64,000 nucleotides of DNA from Latrodectus hesperus. Lineage: Eukaryota; Arthropoda; Arachnida; Araneae; Theridiidae. The translations under genes and the position numbers were made by a program. The DNA lies in assembly GCA_037975125.1 (NCBI GenBank), contig CM075862.1, forward strand, positions 11,264,274 through 11,328,273. The letters run 5' to 3'. The stretch's first letter is position 1. The number at the start of each line of letters is the position of its first letter. Under the pieces are notes generated by a model. It saw nothing but the letters and a program-made list of their open reading frames with translations. It searched no databases and was not told the DNA's origin. Shown piece by piece: positions 23,092-34,335 of this stretch.

Positions 23092-24290
23092 CTAGGAAAT
23101 GAATTCAGGTTGTTTGGACTTCACGCCATTGCTCAATCTTACTGTGTGCTCCACTGGCTGTACGAGAGAGTTGTTGACCGACGAAATCCTAGACCTGTTC
23201 TGTGGGGGACTATCCGATGAATAATCAACCCATAGAAGAAACACAAACATTCTGCGCGCTGAAGAAAGCTTATGCAGTCTAGAAACATGTTGTTCCACCA
23301 GCATGCTTCCCTGTACCTAAGCCTGAATTGGTCTCTACCAGTTAGATAGAAGAAGCCAGGGAGATTCTTTGTAATTTTAAAGCAAGGACAAAGTAGAAGA
23401 CCCCAAATACCTAGCCTGACATCCCCAGAGGTATCATTTCACTTGGAGGACATTGCAACCACACCCAGTTTTAACTTGCTCCAGTCGCCATTAGTGAACA
23501 TGACAGGTCTTCGGTTAAGCCGAATACGAACTCACTACCTTCCGATAATGAGAATGACGCCCTAACCAACCAGGCCACCGTGGCCCTCTAGAAACATGTG
23601 TACCGGCATTATCCTGCTGAAATACAAGGCCCGGAATGCATCAAACAAAGAGGACGACTGATAACTACACAACTTCTTTTATGCTGCGATCACTGATGTG
23701 GTCACCAGAAGTAAATGGGATCAAAATTACACTGTATAGGTCTCACACCATGACGGCAGAAGTTTCTGCGGCATGACGCTGGATAATATCCTGATGACAT
23801 TTCCTTTTGTAGCGCTCTTTCATCACTGCAGTCCAAACTGTACCGAGATTTATCGGCGAAGATAACTTGTTGCCACTGGACACGACATGAAATGTGCTGC
23901 TGAGCTCATTGGTGTCGGAGATGTCTGCGAGATTCAGCGACAGGGAACTATTTTGCAGAAGAGCGCGTTATGTGTTGATGCTGAAAAAACTTCAAAATAA
24001 TAATAGGGCTAGACACCTGTTGACGTGTTCCAGATTAGTGCTGGCAAACGAAAGTACGCTGTACAGTTTGTCTCGGTCTCGAAGATGAAACGTCTGTCTT
24101 TCCATGCTGTTATGTGCATTATAACCTGGTTTTCACTTGATTTGGTTCTCTTCTGTCCATTTCTTCCAAACACGCGCCACTGTTGTGGCATTACACTGCG
24201 TGCAGGTTGCGATTTCTCGATACGAAAATTCAGCCCTCCCATAACGATGTTGCGGTCTCGTACGGACTTCGTAAGTTATTGGTATGGATA
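23092..24290 (-). pseudogene. Tc1-like transposase, decayed and interrupted
   Basis: The N-terminal helix-turn-helix is visible at 24,133-24,290 (GRAEFSYREIATCTQCN, then TTVARVWKKWTEEN). The middle is unreadable in one frame. VFQQDNAGT near 23,600-23,635 is the second catalytic aspartate motif. It is cut directly after by the SINE insertion and resumes at 23,092-23,277 (THVSRLHKLSSARRMFV). The acidic residue of the third catalytic position is not identifiable. Confidence 0.65.
23278..23599 (-). mobile_element. SINE-C with 13-bp TSD, inserted in Tc1 transposase
   Basis: TCTAGAAACATGT occurs at 23,278-23,290 and 23,587-23,599. The insert (23,291-23,586, 296 bp) is SINE-C in antisense orientation, with its CAA-type tail (TGTTCC...) at the left. 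The transposase reading continues from one side of the insert to the other. Confidence 0.88.
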
Positions 24291-24545
24291 ACTCCTCTTT
24301 TGACGAAGCACAGTGACCACTGACGAAACGTTCAACGCAGAAAAAGAACGCTAAACAAATTTCAATGTATCTTGACAGTCCTTTATATATTTGAAACAAG
24401 TAGCAGATAGTGATTTGTCCTTTCACGCATGCGCAATCACTTTGTAATTCTAATCACATGCCTCCATGTATTACTAATCCACTTTACAGTTCCTGTAAGT
24501 TTAGCTCAAGTTGCATGATTTCTTCATGGTCTTTCAATTTTAACA

Positions 24546-24547
<2 letters not shown>

Positions 24548-24620
<73 letters not shown>
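24548..24620. repeat. (TA)n microsatellite
   Basis: About 36 TA units abutting the left end of the long-TIR transposon. Confidence 0.97.
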
Positions 24621-24621
<1 letters not shown>

Positions 24622-24624
<3 letters not shown>

Positions 24625-25873
24625 TATGTCCACTAAAGTCCCTTGCCACCCTCTTAACTTCGGAACTGCTGCTACTATATTCATAAAAGTGGTGTCTAGG
24701 TATAGTAAAGTAGCCATGCTCTACTGAATGAAACAGACTACTGCGCCACCTGGTAGAAAACTACGGAGTTAGCATTTATATTTGGAAAACGGAACGAGAT
24801 AGAGAGAAAAAGTGATTTACAAAGTTGTAGAGCATCCTCGATTTAGTACGAAAAGATACCTTGTAGGCATTAATGTGAAGAATACAACGGTTAAAACGTG
24901 CATTTGTTGTTTCGTGCTGTGACGTGACAAAACGATCTAAGAAAGGAAAAAAAAACAAATAGTTATAACAATATACTTTATTTAAGATGTTCAAACTTCT
25001 CACCGTCAGCTGCAATGCACATTTGGATCCTCGCTTGAAGATTACGTTGCACACGTTGGAACACGCGACCATAATGTGTCGTTTAAGGTCCTGCAATTTT
25101 TGTGGAGGAGTCGCATACACCTGCTGTTTCAAGTATCCCCACAGGAAAAAGTCCAGTGGAGTCAGATCAGGAGAACGTGGAGGCCACTCTTCGAAACCAG
25201 CACACCCTAGTATTTGGTTGCCAAATTCCTTGACGAGGTACTGCTTCACTGGAGATGTCTAGTGAGCAGGCGCGCCGTCATGTTGAAACCATAAATTCTT
25301 AAGATTAAACAACGGCAGGCTCTCCACAAAATCGGGTATTACTAAGAAGAGGCCTCTTTTATAGCTGTTTCAGGTGAACAGGCATGACGTTTCTTACGTA
25401 TTTGCATACTGCATACAAATTGTTGGAATTATTTTTAATACTTCGGTTCTTCCCATTTCGAAATAAAAGTGAAAAATGTAATCACGAAAATGTAAATCGT
25501 TTTCTTTCACGGCTAGCGGTGAAAGAAAACGATTTTTTGTTTTTTCAAATATGCACACGTACGATGTGCCACGTCACAGCACGAAACAACAAATGTGCGT
25601 TTTAACCGTTGTATTCTTCACATTAATGCCTACTAGGTATCTTCCGTACTAAATCGAGGATGCTCTACAACTTTGTAAATCACTTTTTTTACCTATCTCG
25701 TTCCGTTTTCGAGATACGAATACTAACTCCGCAGTTTTCCACCAGGTGGCGCGGTAGGTGGTTTCATTCAGTAGGGCATGGCTACTTTACTATACCTAGA
25801 CATCACTTTTATGAATATAGCAGCAGCCGTTCCAAAGTTAAGAGGGTGGCAAGGGACTTTAGTGGACATACTG
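24622..25873 (-). mobile_element. Mariner-group transposon with ~305-bp terminal inverted repeats
   Basis: Left (24,622-24,926) and right (25,570-25,873) ends are inverted copies starting CAGTATGTCCACTAAAGTCC, close to 90% identical by eye. TA flanks both sides, and both flanks are (TA)n tracts. The 1252-bp element keeps only the C-terminal half of a transposase on the minus strand. A 17-bp perfect hairpin (25,494-25,535) lies just inside the right repeat. A 341-bp deletion derivative is at 47,115-47,455. Confidence 0.88.
24980..25350 (-). pseudogene. Mariner-group transposase fragment, apparently DD41D
   Basis: The minus strand reads LWFQHDGAPAH (second aspartate) directly before a stop near 25,261. 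It then continues KQYLVKEFGNQILGCAGF and WPPRSPDLTPLDFFLWGYL, ending KLQDLKRHIMVACSNV. Counting through the stop, 41 residues separate the first D from the D of PLDFF, as in the DD41D (rosa-type) branch of mariner-like transposases. The N-terminal half, including the DNA-binding domain and first aspartate, is absent. Confidence 0.75.
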
Positions 25874-26493
25874 TATATATATATTCATGTTTTCATGTTT
25901 GAGGAAAATGTAATGATATATATGATAAAGGATATATATTTATATACTTATAATATCAATGAAAGTCTTTGAGGTCGACAAATGTTCTGAGATTCAAACT
26001 ACGTTTCTTTTAGCAGGTTTAATTTTCAGTCAACTAATCATATCGAAAAAAATGTATTTTACATTAAATAGAAAAATATTTTCAATAATAATGAGCGTGT
26101 TCATGCTATGAATTATTAATTCCGTAGCAATTAAATTTAACAGTTAATAAATTACAAATTCTTCATGAAATAAAAATGTTAAGCCTTACGACTAATTTTT
26201 GATTAAATGCTTGTCATCTCGAATCTAACCAATGCTGTTGAAGGAGATATGGAAGTCAGATATTGTTTAATTATTTTTGGCGAATGAGTGAGAAGTGCGT
26301 TAAATACGATAATTGTTTTACATCATATGAATTTCTATCGTGATGTGTCACGAAAGAATTGCAGCAGCTGTAAGCAGAAAAATTTTATTCATTTATGTTA
26401 TATAAGTTGAAGCTATTAAAATGCTTTCGAAAATTATGAGAAAAACTAGGCAAATTTTGTGTCAAAGTAGATTTAAATTATAAATGCTCACAC

Positions 26494-26592
<99 letters not shown>

Positions 26593-27600
26593 TATATATA
26601 CATATGAGCGAAATATATTTTGAGACAGGAAAGCTGCATAGTGCTTAAACACAAACATAGCTAAGAAAAATCACAAAATTAAAAAAGCAACGATTGTATA
26701 ATTATTTGTATTCAATAAATGTGTTCGAATTCGTCAGCCAAATTGAAATTATTTCTGAATTAATTTTTTATTTACCCATTTAAACAAGTCGTTCATTCAA
26801 ATGCTAATAACATACGGAACCCAATACGAGATTAAAAATGCTAATTATTTTTAAATATGCTAATAGTTAGGTGATAATTTATAGGACGTGTTAATTATCT
26901 TTTCAAGAGAATATACTTTGAATGCATTTAAACACGAGGATAACTTTCTCACGCTTGAACTAGAAATCTTTTTAACTTTAAAAGAGAATGAATAATTAAT
27001 TCATTTAACACTCGTTTTAATATAAATTGCAAAAGCATATATGAGGCGCAGTCAATTTTAAATACTTTTATGACGAAAAATTAAAGCTATATTTTTAATC
27101 ATATATAAATTATTGTTTCCCTATTTGGCAACATTCTTTTATTTCATTTAAAATTAAATATTACTAGAAATTTTACTAGAAATAATAGTACAACTCTCTC
27201 CTTTTATTCTACAGTTTTATTGTTTACTAATATAAAAAGAAGAAAAATTTAAAACAGTATTAATAATTTAAGAAAATTTATTAAGTTTATCTGATTGTTA
27301 TAAGCATCTTCATCTGTAAATTCACATAGAATTTCCAGACGAAGATACATTAAAAATTACTTTAAATTATTATAAATTTACAATTACTTTAAAGGAATCT
27401 TATGATAATTAAAAATTTTAAACTGTATTTTTTTTAAAAAAAAATATATGTTGAATGTTTTCCTAAATTAAAATTTTACATTAAGATATAAAACGCTTTT
27501 TTATGTGTAAGAAAAATTAAAACGAAAATTCAAATTAAAGACAAATTTAAAAAAAAAAAAGTCAAACGGAATTTTAAAAGTGCCTGAGGGCTGTCGACAT
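25874..27600. other. AT-rich intergenic DNA
   Basis: Nothing recognised apart from the (TA)n tract at 26,500-26,586. Confidence 0.5.
26500..26586. repeat. (TA)n microsatellite with a TGTG interruption
   Basis: Two (TA)n blocks separated by TGTG at about 26,541. Confidence 0.95.
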
Positions 27601-27622
27601 GTAGGAAGGAAAGTTGTCTCAC

Positions 27623-27723
27623 CCGCTTTGCTGGGATGCAAGTCGGCGTCGGCGGAGACGAGTTGAGGGTCGGGAGCCGCCACGGCTGTGAGGAGGAGCG
27701 GGATGAGGAGGAGCATCGAGCAC
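27623..27723 (-). CDS. Candidate host exon: start codon plus signal peptide
   Basis: On the minus strand a pyrimidine-rich acceptor (TTTCTCCTCTTCCAG, AG at 27,724-27,725) precedes a 101-bp GC-rich block. A GTGAGA donor (GT at 27,621-27,622) ends it. The ATG is at 27,716-27,714. The first 14 residues are MLLLIPLLLTAVAA, a hydrophobic core closing on A-V-A-A, followed by PDPQLVSADADLHPSKA. This is what a secreted or membrane protein's first coding exon looks like, leaving a phase-1 junction. Downstream exons would lie to the left, probably beyond a large intron. I do not recognise the protein. All three frames of this short block are open, so frame choice rests on the signal peptide. A short intron-like stretch (about 62 bp, donor CTG|GTAGGT) may separate it from an upstream exon. 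Confidence 0.5.
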
Positions 27724-27889
27724 CTGGAAGAGGAGAAAGTCTCTGAGATGTGCAATTTGGCCAACGCCGGTCCACCCGCCACCTACCAGGAGCCGTTCGC
27801 TTCACAAAAATTAGTTTTCATGAAGAGACTATCAGACGACTTTTTAGGGATTCGAAAATGCGAACTCTTAGTTCTTCATAACTTATTTT

Positions 27890-28620
27890 GAATTTATCGA
27901 ATCTTCATCAAATAAATCATTTAAAATTATTTTACTAAAAAATTTCGAATTTTAGAAATATTTTTATTGAAAGTTAAAAATTTGACAAATGATTTTATAA
28001 AAAATCAAATTTTTAAATGGTTTTATTACAAATTTCGAATTTTTAAATGAAATTTTTGAAAAAAAATTCGAATTTTTAAAGGAGTTTTATTAAAACTTTT
28101 GAATATTCAAAACTGGTTTTATTAAAATTTAAAAGAATGAATCTTATAGAAAATTTTGAATTTGTAAAATGATGAAACTTAAAGATTTTGCAAGTTTTTT
28201 TTAAAAATTCGAATTTATAAATGGTTTTATTAAAAATTTTGAAATTTTTAAAATAATTTTATCAAAAATTTCCAATTTTCAAAATTTGTTGCATTGAAAT
28301 TTAAACTTTAATAACAATTACAGAAAAATTCATCAAATAATATTTTGAAAATTAAGGATTTTGTAAATGCTTTCATTAAAAGTTTCGAATTTCTGAAATA
28401 GTTTTATTGATAATTTAAATTTGTAAAAACGATTGTCATTAAAATTTATAAAATAGTTTTGTTAAATATTTAAATTTTAAAGTTGATTTTATAAAAATTT
28501 TAATTTTTGAAATGTTTATTGAAAACTTCGAATTTTTAATCTATTTTTACTGAAATTTGATTTTTTTTATGTTTAATATAACCTAAAAATAGTTTTATTT
28601 AAAATTCTGTGTGGAAATAG
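27890..28620. repeat. Degenerate ~31-bp AT-rich tandem repeat
   Basis: The phrase AAATGGTTTTATTAAAAATT followed by TCGAATTTTT recurs about 20 times with much drift and small indels. Confidence 0.65.
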
Positions 28621-29198
28621 TTTCATCAGCAAACAAATGTTTCTATTGAAATACATTTTTTTATTGCAGCATTTATTTGTTTACTGATGAAATTATCAGA
28701 ATAATTTTCGTAACTTCACTTATGTTTTTTTACAGTAATATATTGCGAATTATTAATTCAATATTTTTTATAGTGGCATTTTAAGAAAACTATATACTGG
28801 GAGTATGTGATATAGCACCTGCATATGAATATTATAAATGATTTTAATGCACGTGTCTGCATTTTGTCAAAGTCAACTTTTAAACTGTTTCGATTCTCTT
28901 AGCAATGGAAAGATCTCGGAGTATAAAATTGGGTAATAAAAATTAAAATGTAACACAAAAATGCATGGAGTGTGAATAAAAAAGCATTTGCATTTACCAT
29001 ATATTTGATTATTGGTAATGATAATTAGAGAGAGAAAATTGAGTAAATGAATTAAAGAAAATGTTAAAGTATGTACAGCAATAAAACTTAAAAGGTACGT
29101 AGTACTAATATTTGGAGTATTTAATACTTAATAAGCAGAGTTCTAACACAATGCATCGTCTTCTATTTTTCATTAATCAAACGAAAAATGTGGTTATG
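28621..29198. other. AT-rich intergenic DNA
   Basis: Nothing recognised. Confidence 0.5.
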
Positions 29199-29537
29199 CA
29201 ATCGAGTTAGCCAACCGATGGCTGAGTGGTTAGCGCTCCTGACTCCTGAGCTGTGGGTCCTGGGTTCGAATCTCGGTTCGGGCATGGATGTGTGTTACTT
29301 TCTTTCTCTGTTCTCTCTGTGTTTCTCTGTCCTTTCTTGTGTGTTGATGCATGAATTTGGCCGCCCTATAAACGGGTATGTGGTGGTATGACGCGGGTAA
29401 CGCTACTCGCCTCCGTGACTTGGTTCACAGGTGCCTACTGGGTAACGACAAATGAGTAGCAGTTTCTGGCATTGTTGTGGCATAGGGTTCAACCCTCATG
29501 TGCCCGCCGTTGGAAAAAAACAAAAAACAATGGAGTT
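29199..29537 (+). mobile_element. SINE-A, full length, with 10-bp TSD
   Basis: CAATCGAGTT (29,199-29,208) and CAATGGAGTT (29,528-29,537) flank a 319-bp element. The head has A box TGGCTGAGTGG (29,219-29,229) and B box GGGTTCGAATCTC (29,262-29,274), i.e. a Leu/Ser-tRNA-like promoter without a tRNA fold around it. The tail is A-rich with AAC (AAAAAACAAAAAA). This is the best reference copy of the family here. Confidence 0.88.
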
Positions 29538-30268
29538 CAATTTAAAATGCGAAGTTAATATCACAATGAGTCATAATTTTTTTAAATTGGTAATTTAAGT
29601 ACAATAAAATAGGTAAGGAAATGCAATAATAGCGCATTTTATAATTTCATTTTTTGCTATTATTCATGTATTTACAATATAATGGTAGTATATCTCTATA
29701 TGGCAATTTGAACCATGTTTTTCATACTATACACCGGTGTTCAAAACTAAAAGAATTTTCATATTTGGTCAATTATCTACAGAACTACTGATTTTAATAA
29801 AATTTGATATGTACATATCCATAGGTACATTACAATACAAACAACCATGTAACTGTTATAAAACACATGCCTAATAGCGCATTATATTCATTGGAGTCGG
29901 AAGGCATGCAACAGTGGTTGAAGAATAGAATAAGAAAATGGGTTAAAAGGAGGAATGGTCCTCTCTCTTACAGATATACGGACGTCGCAATGGGATTTCA
30001 TACTTGGAATAGAGCAGTTTGTGATTTCCCGTGGCAATTCGTCCCACTCGTTCAACAGCAGTTTCCAGATTCTTGATTATTTTCGAAGGGGTGGTTGTGA
30101 GTTGCAACTGCCAAACCCAGAACGTCCTAGACATGCTCTATAGGGTTTAAGACTGGAAATCTGCGTGGACATTCCATCCGACGAATATCCATACTTTCTA
30201 GAAATTCGTCGACCAGAAGAGCTCTATGTGGTTTCGCGTTATCGACCATTAAAATGAACTCAACATCA

Positions 30269-30674
30269 ACTGCGCCCCTGTTGTTGTTACTTATGACACT
30301 TGGACAAGCCAAGCTCGCTCTGCCGACGGCTATGCGAATTCAATTCAGTAAGGTGCGTCTTTAGCTTAACCAGAGCACCACGAAGGTGAAAGTACGACTT
30401 TGCTCTAAGACTCCTCCGATAGATGACACCACCAGAGGATCCACTTCCTCCATTTTAACATTGATCTGGATGGCGAGAAAATTTTCTCCAGACCATTACA
30501 CCCATGGTAACTGCTCAATGACCGACTATAGGATTTTCGATTCCACAGATTTAACGAGCACGTATATCGCATGTACTCGGTGGGTCTTTGGAGGCATTGA
30601 AAATTGAACCCCACCCTATCGGACGGAAGGCCAATGACTTAACCATTAGGTTACCACGACCCACTGCGCCCCTG
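30269..30674 (-). mobile_element. SINE-F with 12-bp TSD, inside Tc1
   Basis: ACTGCGCCCCTG occurs at 30,269-30,280 and 30,663-30,674. The 382-bp insert is antisense, with its (CAA)n tail (TTGTTGTT on plus) at the left. In complement: tRNA-like head GTGGTAACCTAATGGTTAAG, B-box-like GGGGTTCAATTTTC, a unique middle, then the 3' module shared with SINE-B. The same SINE at the same Tc1 position recurs at 59.7-60.1 kb. Confidence 0.9.
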
Positions 30675-30767
30675 AAAAGGCGAACATAAGGCTCCTACAC
30701 CACATTCCTGTACCTTAAAACAGTCAGACTGCCTCTATGAAAGACATGGAGAGGTGTTCAGCCATTT

Positions 30768-31609
30768 AACGTGACGTTTGGTGGTATTTCTTCGAGCGAT
30801 GTGCATATTGAGTCATCTGATGGTACAATTGTCATAAGAGTTAGAAATGCTAACTATATTGTTCGGCTTTTAGATCGTAACTTATAGCTATCTATGATGG
30901 ATTGAATTATATAGAGACGACCTCTTAACTTGTCAGACCTCTTAACTTTCAGAGACATCTAAATACTAACGGACAGTCGTGCCTCTATACAGACCTGTCT
31001 CATTAGACCACCATTGGGGATAAGACAAGAATGAATATTTTAGACCTTGTGATACGACTTTCTACTAAACACTCTATGCATTTTCAATGTGTTCTTTCTC
31101 ATGTTGGGTTGAGTGGTAATGAAATTGCAGATAGCTTGGCCAAGTCTGCCACTGTTGACACCTTGAAAGGAACGCTATTCTAACGTTTTCGGAAATCTCC
31201 ACTTTTAAATATATGGAATGAAACACAATTTGGAGTGATCCGCCTGCCCGCTCTTGGTACTTTGGGAAAAATCCTCGCTGGTGTCAATAGCTCAGTATCC
31301 CTAGGATGCAGCAGACTGCTCTTTCACGATTTTATGAGTGGCCTCATTAGATCCCTTTCTTTTCAACAGGACGAGACAGTCTTTCTGGAGTGTCACTGGT
31401 GCAAGGCTGATCAGGCCTCTCCGAGACAAAATCTTGACTGTCTGAATTTTACTTACTTGACTGTCTGAATTTACTGTCTGAAAACCTCGTTCACGAGGTT
31501 TTGGAGAATCTTATTTTATTTTTAGACTTTTTAATGATTTTTATTTTTAGGAAATGGTTTAACTTAGCTACACCATCTGGGATTAGAAACAACAAGAACG
31601 TGACGTTTG
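30768..31609 (+). mobile_element. 5'-truncated non-LTR retrotransposon with 13-bp TSD, inside Tc1
   Basis: AACGTGACGTTTG occurs at 30,768-30,780 and 31,597-31,609. The 816-bp insert (30,781-31,596) reads, on the plus strand, an RNase H-like C-terminal segment (SHVGLSGNEIADSLAKSA at about 31,096-31,150), then LLFHDFMSGL and ECHWCKADQASPRQNLDC. The 3' end is AGAAACAACAAG. It is 5' truncated as usual for LINE insertions. Confidence 0.88.
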
Positions 31610-32460
31610 ACCATACTATAAAGCCTCAGCTGCCATAATGGTCGATTTCGTGGACATTAGAGATCAAGTATCAGGTCTCTGATTCTCTGCATATGAACGT
31701 ATAGGGAAAATCTGTAGTTAGGCTGAATCAGGGAAGAGATCGGCCACCCATTGATTAATGCTCCCATCTCTATGTTCGCTGCAACATGCTAAGCACATTT
31801 TCGTCTACGTTGAAGACAGCGGGGCGCAAATCAAAGGTCTTCAAGCAAACAACCCTGCCTCATGAAATCTTCTGAAAACAGTCACCTTTGAAACTCGAGT
31901 TCCTGTAGTTGTATACAAGTCACAAGAGAGTTGAGAAGCTGTAGCATCCCTGTTATGCCTCTTTAGAATAGGCAAATACCGATCATCTCCGGATCTTTGA
32001 CGACCTTGTCCAGGCTTTCTCTCTATAGGTCCAATTCTTTTGGAACTGTTTGGAAATGTTTCCATAAGTCTGCACACGACACTGGGCGCTAAGTTGAACT
32101 CTCTACAAATCTGGAATTCAGACGGGCCTGCTTCGAGTCTCTCTCCCATTCTCCACCTCATGTCATCATCTAAACGTTGGTGATTACTGATTGTAACTGA
32201 TCCAATTTGAATTCAATCAATTTCTTCGTGGAAACACCAAGAATTTCGACGAGCTGTGCTCACGAACGAAAAGTGTGTCTTGAAAGCCATGCATATAAAG
32301 CCTGTTCCTCTACTGGCTCCACTTTACATACGTCTACACTTACGTATTCAAAGTATATGATTTGCATCTTTAGCTAGTAGTAGTTTCACATTTCGTTCAA
32401 TTCTTTTCAAGAAATTCGACAAAATATGCAAATTTCACTTAATTTTGAAACTCCAGTGTA

Positions 32461-33760
32461 GTTTATTTACTATTATATAATAAACACTCATTTATAGGAG
32501 TACTTATAACATAAAAGAAAAAAAATTGATGACTTTGAATGGAACATTTACAATATTTTTCATGTTATATGTTTTGAGTAAATGTGTTTTCAAATATACT
32601 TCTCTAAGAAAATAAGTTACAATACATTATTTTACCCACAATATATACTTGTGTACATTTCACTGAAGTAAGTTAGTTTTTGGTGCATTAATACATTGCT
32701 TTTTTCCATCTTTCATTTCTGTCAATCAAATAATTCATTCTTTTTACTCTTAACAGGCTTTAGAAGAAATTAAAGATTTTTAAAATTAAATTTGTATATT
32801 GTTTGATACATTGTTTAAAAAGACATCCTTTACTTTAAAGATCAAAATAATAATAAATTTTCTTATTAAAAATTAAACGATTTTTCACTTAAAACAAATA
32901 ATTAATTATCAACAGCTAGAAATAATCAACAATAGATAAAAAAATATTTAAATTGCGTTCCATCTTATTCGGGAGGAAAATTATGATTATTTTAAAATTA
33001 ATAGTGTGTGCAGGACATTTTCCAATTGCATTCAAATTTGCTTGAAACTTTTCTTACAAGAAAGTTTTCTCATTTTTCTGTATTGCATCGAAAAGTTTTC
33101 GTTTCATTTCGGGTTATTTCAAAATGAAAATGTAAATTTTTGCACATTCAAACACAATTTTAAAGAAAATAAACTGTTCTCATACCAATAGAATTATTTT
33201 ATTGCAGTAGTTCTTTTTTTAATTGAATAGAAATATTTCTCAATTTTTTTAGAGTTTTGAATTATTTAAATGTTTTGAACAATTTTCTGCAACTGGGTCA
33301 ACTGAATATTATAAGTGTAATCTTATTTTTTTTCCAAAAAATGTGGTGAAGCTATTTATTCCTACTTGAATAATCTTAATTATATTCTTGTCTGTAATGT
33401 TTCATAAAAAAAAGAATTCCTTATTTGACACTTTTTTACTTGAAAACATATATCAGGCGAAAGACTAATTTATTTTTCTAAATTTTTGTTTAAATCTAAA
33501 TTTTAAATAAAGTTTAAATCCTATTTTAATTAGAAATTAAATGTGTAGTAAAAATAACATAGTTAAAAAAATCCTCATCAAATGAAAAATTTATCAGTCT
33601 TTGAAAAGAAATTGGAGATCAAAAAAACATATTTTATAATTTATCTAGCAGAAATAGTTAAAAAGCAAGAATTGTTTCTTCAATTTGTGTAATTTATCAA
33701 TGATAATTGAACTTATTAAAACATAAACAGTGAAATTGTCATATTTAACACCTGTTGAGT
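32461..33760. other. AT-rich intergenic DNA
   Basis: Nothing recognised. Confidence 0.5.
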
Positions 33761-33867
33761 AATTTAATTGTCGTGGGACATATATTTGAATGTACGTACA
33801 GAGTGGTGCAAGGAAATCCTGGACTGTGCCGTAGGGTTAAAGGGAACCATTTTACCAAGCACCTTCT

Positions 33868-33965
33868 AATTTTGAACCACGGTCAAGTGACGAGGTCACT
33901 CTTGTGCTGGAATCCTTCTCACCACACCTACGTCCCGCCAGATTCGAACATCCAGAGTATTTTTA
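33868..33965 (-). mobile_element. SINE-B fragment, antisense
   Basis: TTTTGAACCACGGTCAAGTG through TCACCACACCTACGTCCC is the complement of the SINE-B middle around its B-box-like segment. Both ends are eroded. Confidence 0.6.
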
Positions 33966-34059
33966 TCTTCCCTGAGAACTTTTCAGACAGTATAATTCGC
34001 GTTCACATTTGCATAAAAAGGAAGCCCGGATCGCTGACAAGCCTCCACCCTAGCAGACG

Positions 34060-34335
34060 TACATGAGGAAAGGTAGCTCTGCCCTTCAGTTCAACAGTTC
34101 ATGGGTTTGAGTCCCCTCTCGTGCAAGGAGGGTTAGTAGTAGTTCATAATCCACTTTAAAATGAAAGTCCCGGTCTTATTAAATTTCGAGTGCCTAAATG
34201 ACCATTGAGAGACAAACAAACAAGTAGAAGTGCTATATCTAACTCCCGTTGTTCATTAGTGGCTGAGATTGAACCCATGACTTTTCGTTCTAAGGAACGT
34301 GATTCAACCACTAAATCATGGTAAGCTCCAGGAAC
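34060..34335. mobile_element. tRNA-like SINE heads, inverted pair (SINE-G)
   Basis: 34,070-34,130 has a sense tRNA-like stretch ending GGGTTTGAGTCCCC (B box). 34,250-34,330 has an antisense head (plus strand GAGATTGAACCCATGAC, then AACCACTAAATCATGGTAAG). A sense relative is near 61,780-61,850. Confidence 0.5.

Larger units (their letters stand above)
23045..24440 (-). mobile_element. Tc1-like element (second family), split by SINE-C
   Basis: Minus-strand transposase segments lie on both sides of a SINE. The N-terminal helix-turn-helix is at 24,133-24,290 and the catalytic DNA-binding end is around 23,600, while the C-terminal third is at 23,092-23,277. It is the same family as 42,090-43,430 to judge by the QDNA / DESRF style. 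Terminal repeats not resolved, so the ends are approximate. Confidence 0.65.
29900..32161 (-). pseudogene. Tc1-like transposase interrupted by two retroposons
   Basis: The N-terminal DNA-binding region is at 31,841-32,161 (MRWRMGERLEAG, EFQICREFNLAPSVVCRLM, GQGRQRSGDDRY). The middle is degraded (31,610-31,840), then comes the LINE. A short catalytic-core piece follows at 30,675-30,767, then the SINE, then 29,900-30,268 with VDNAKPHRALLVDEFLES (second aspartate) and VLNPIEHVWDVLG (glutamate). Stops and frameshifts remain after removing the insertions. Confidence 0.82.
29732..32458 (-). mobile_element. Tc1-like transposon carrying a nested SINE and a nested LINE
   Basis: The ends read CACCGGTGTTCAAAACTAA (left) and, in complement, CACTGGAGTTTCAAAATTAAG (right), each next to TA (29,730-29,731 and 32,459-32,460). 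Total 2727 bp. Subtracting the SINE plus one TSD (394 bp) and the LINE plus one TSD (829 bp) leaves 1504 bp, the normal Tc1 length. The transposase reads right to left in four blocks. Confidence 0.88.
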
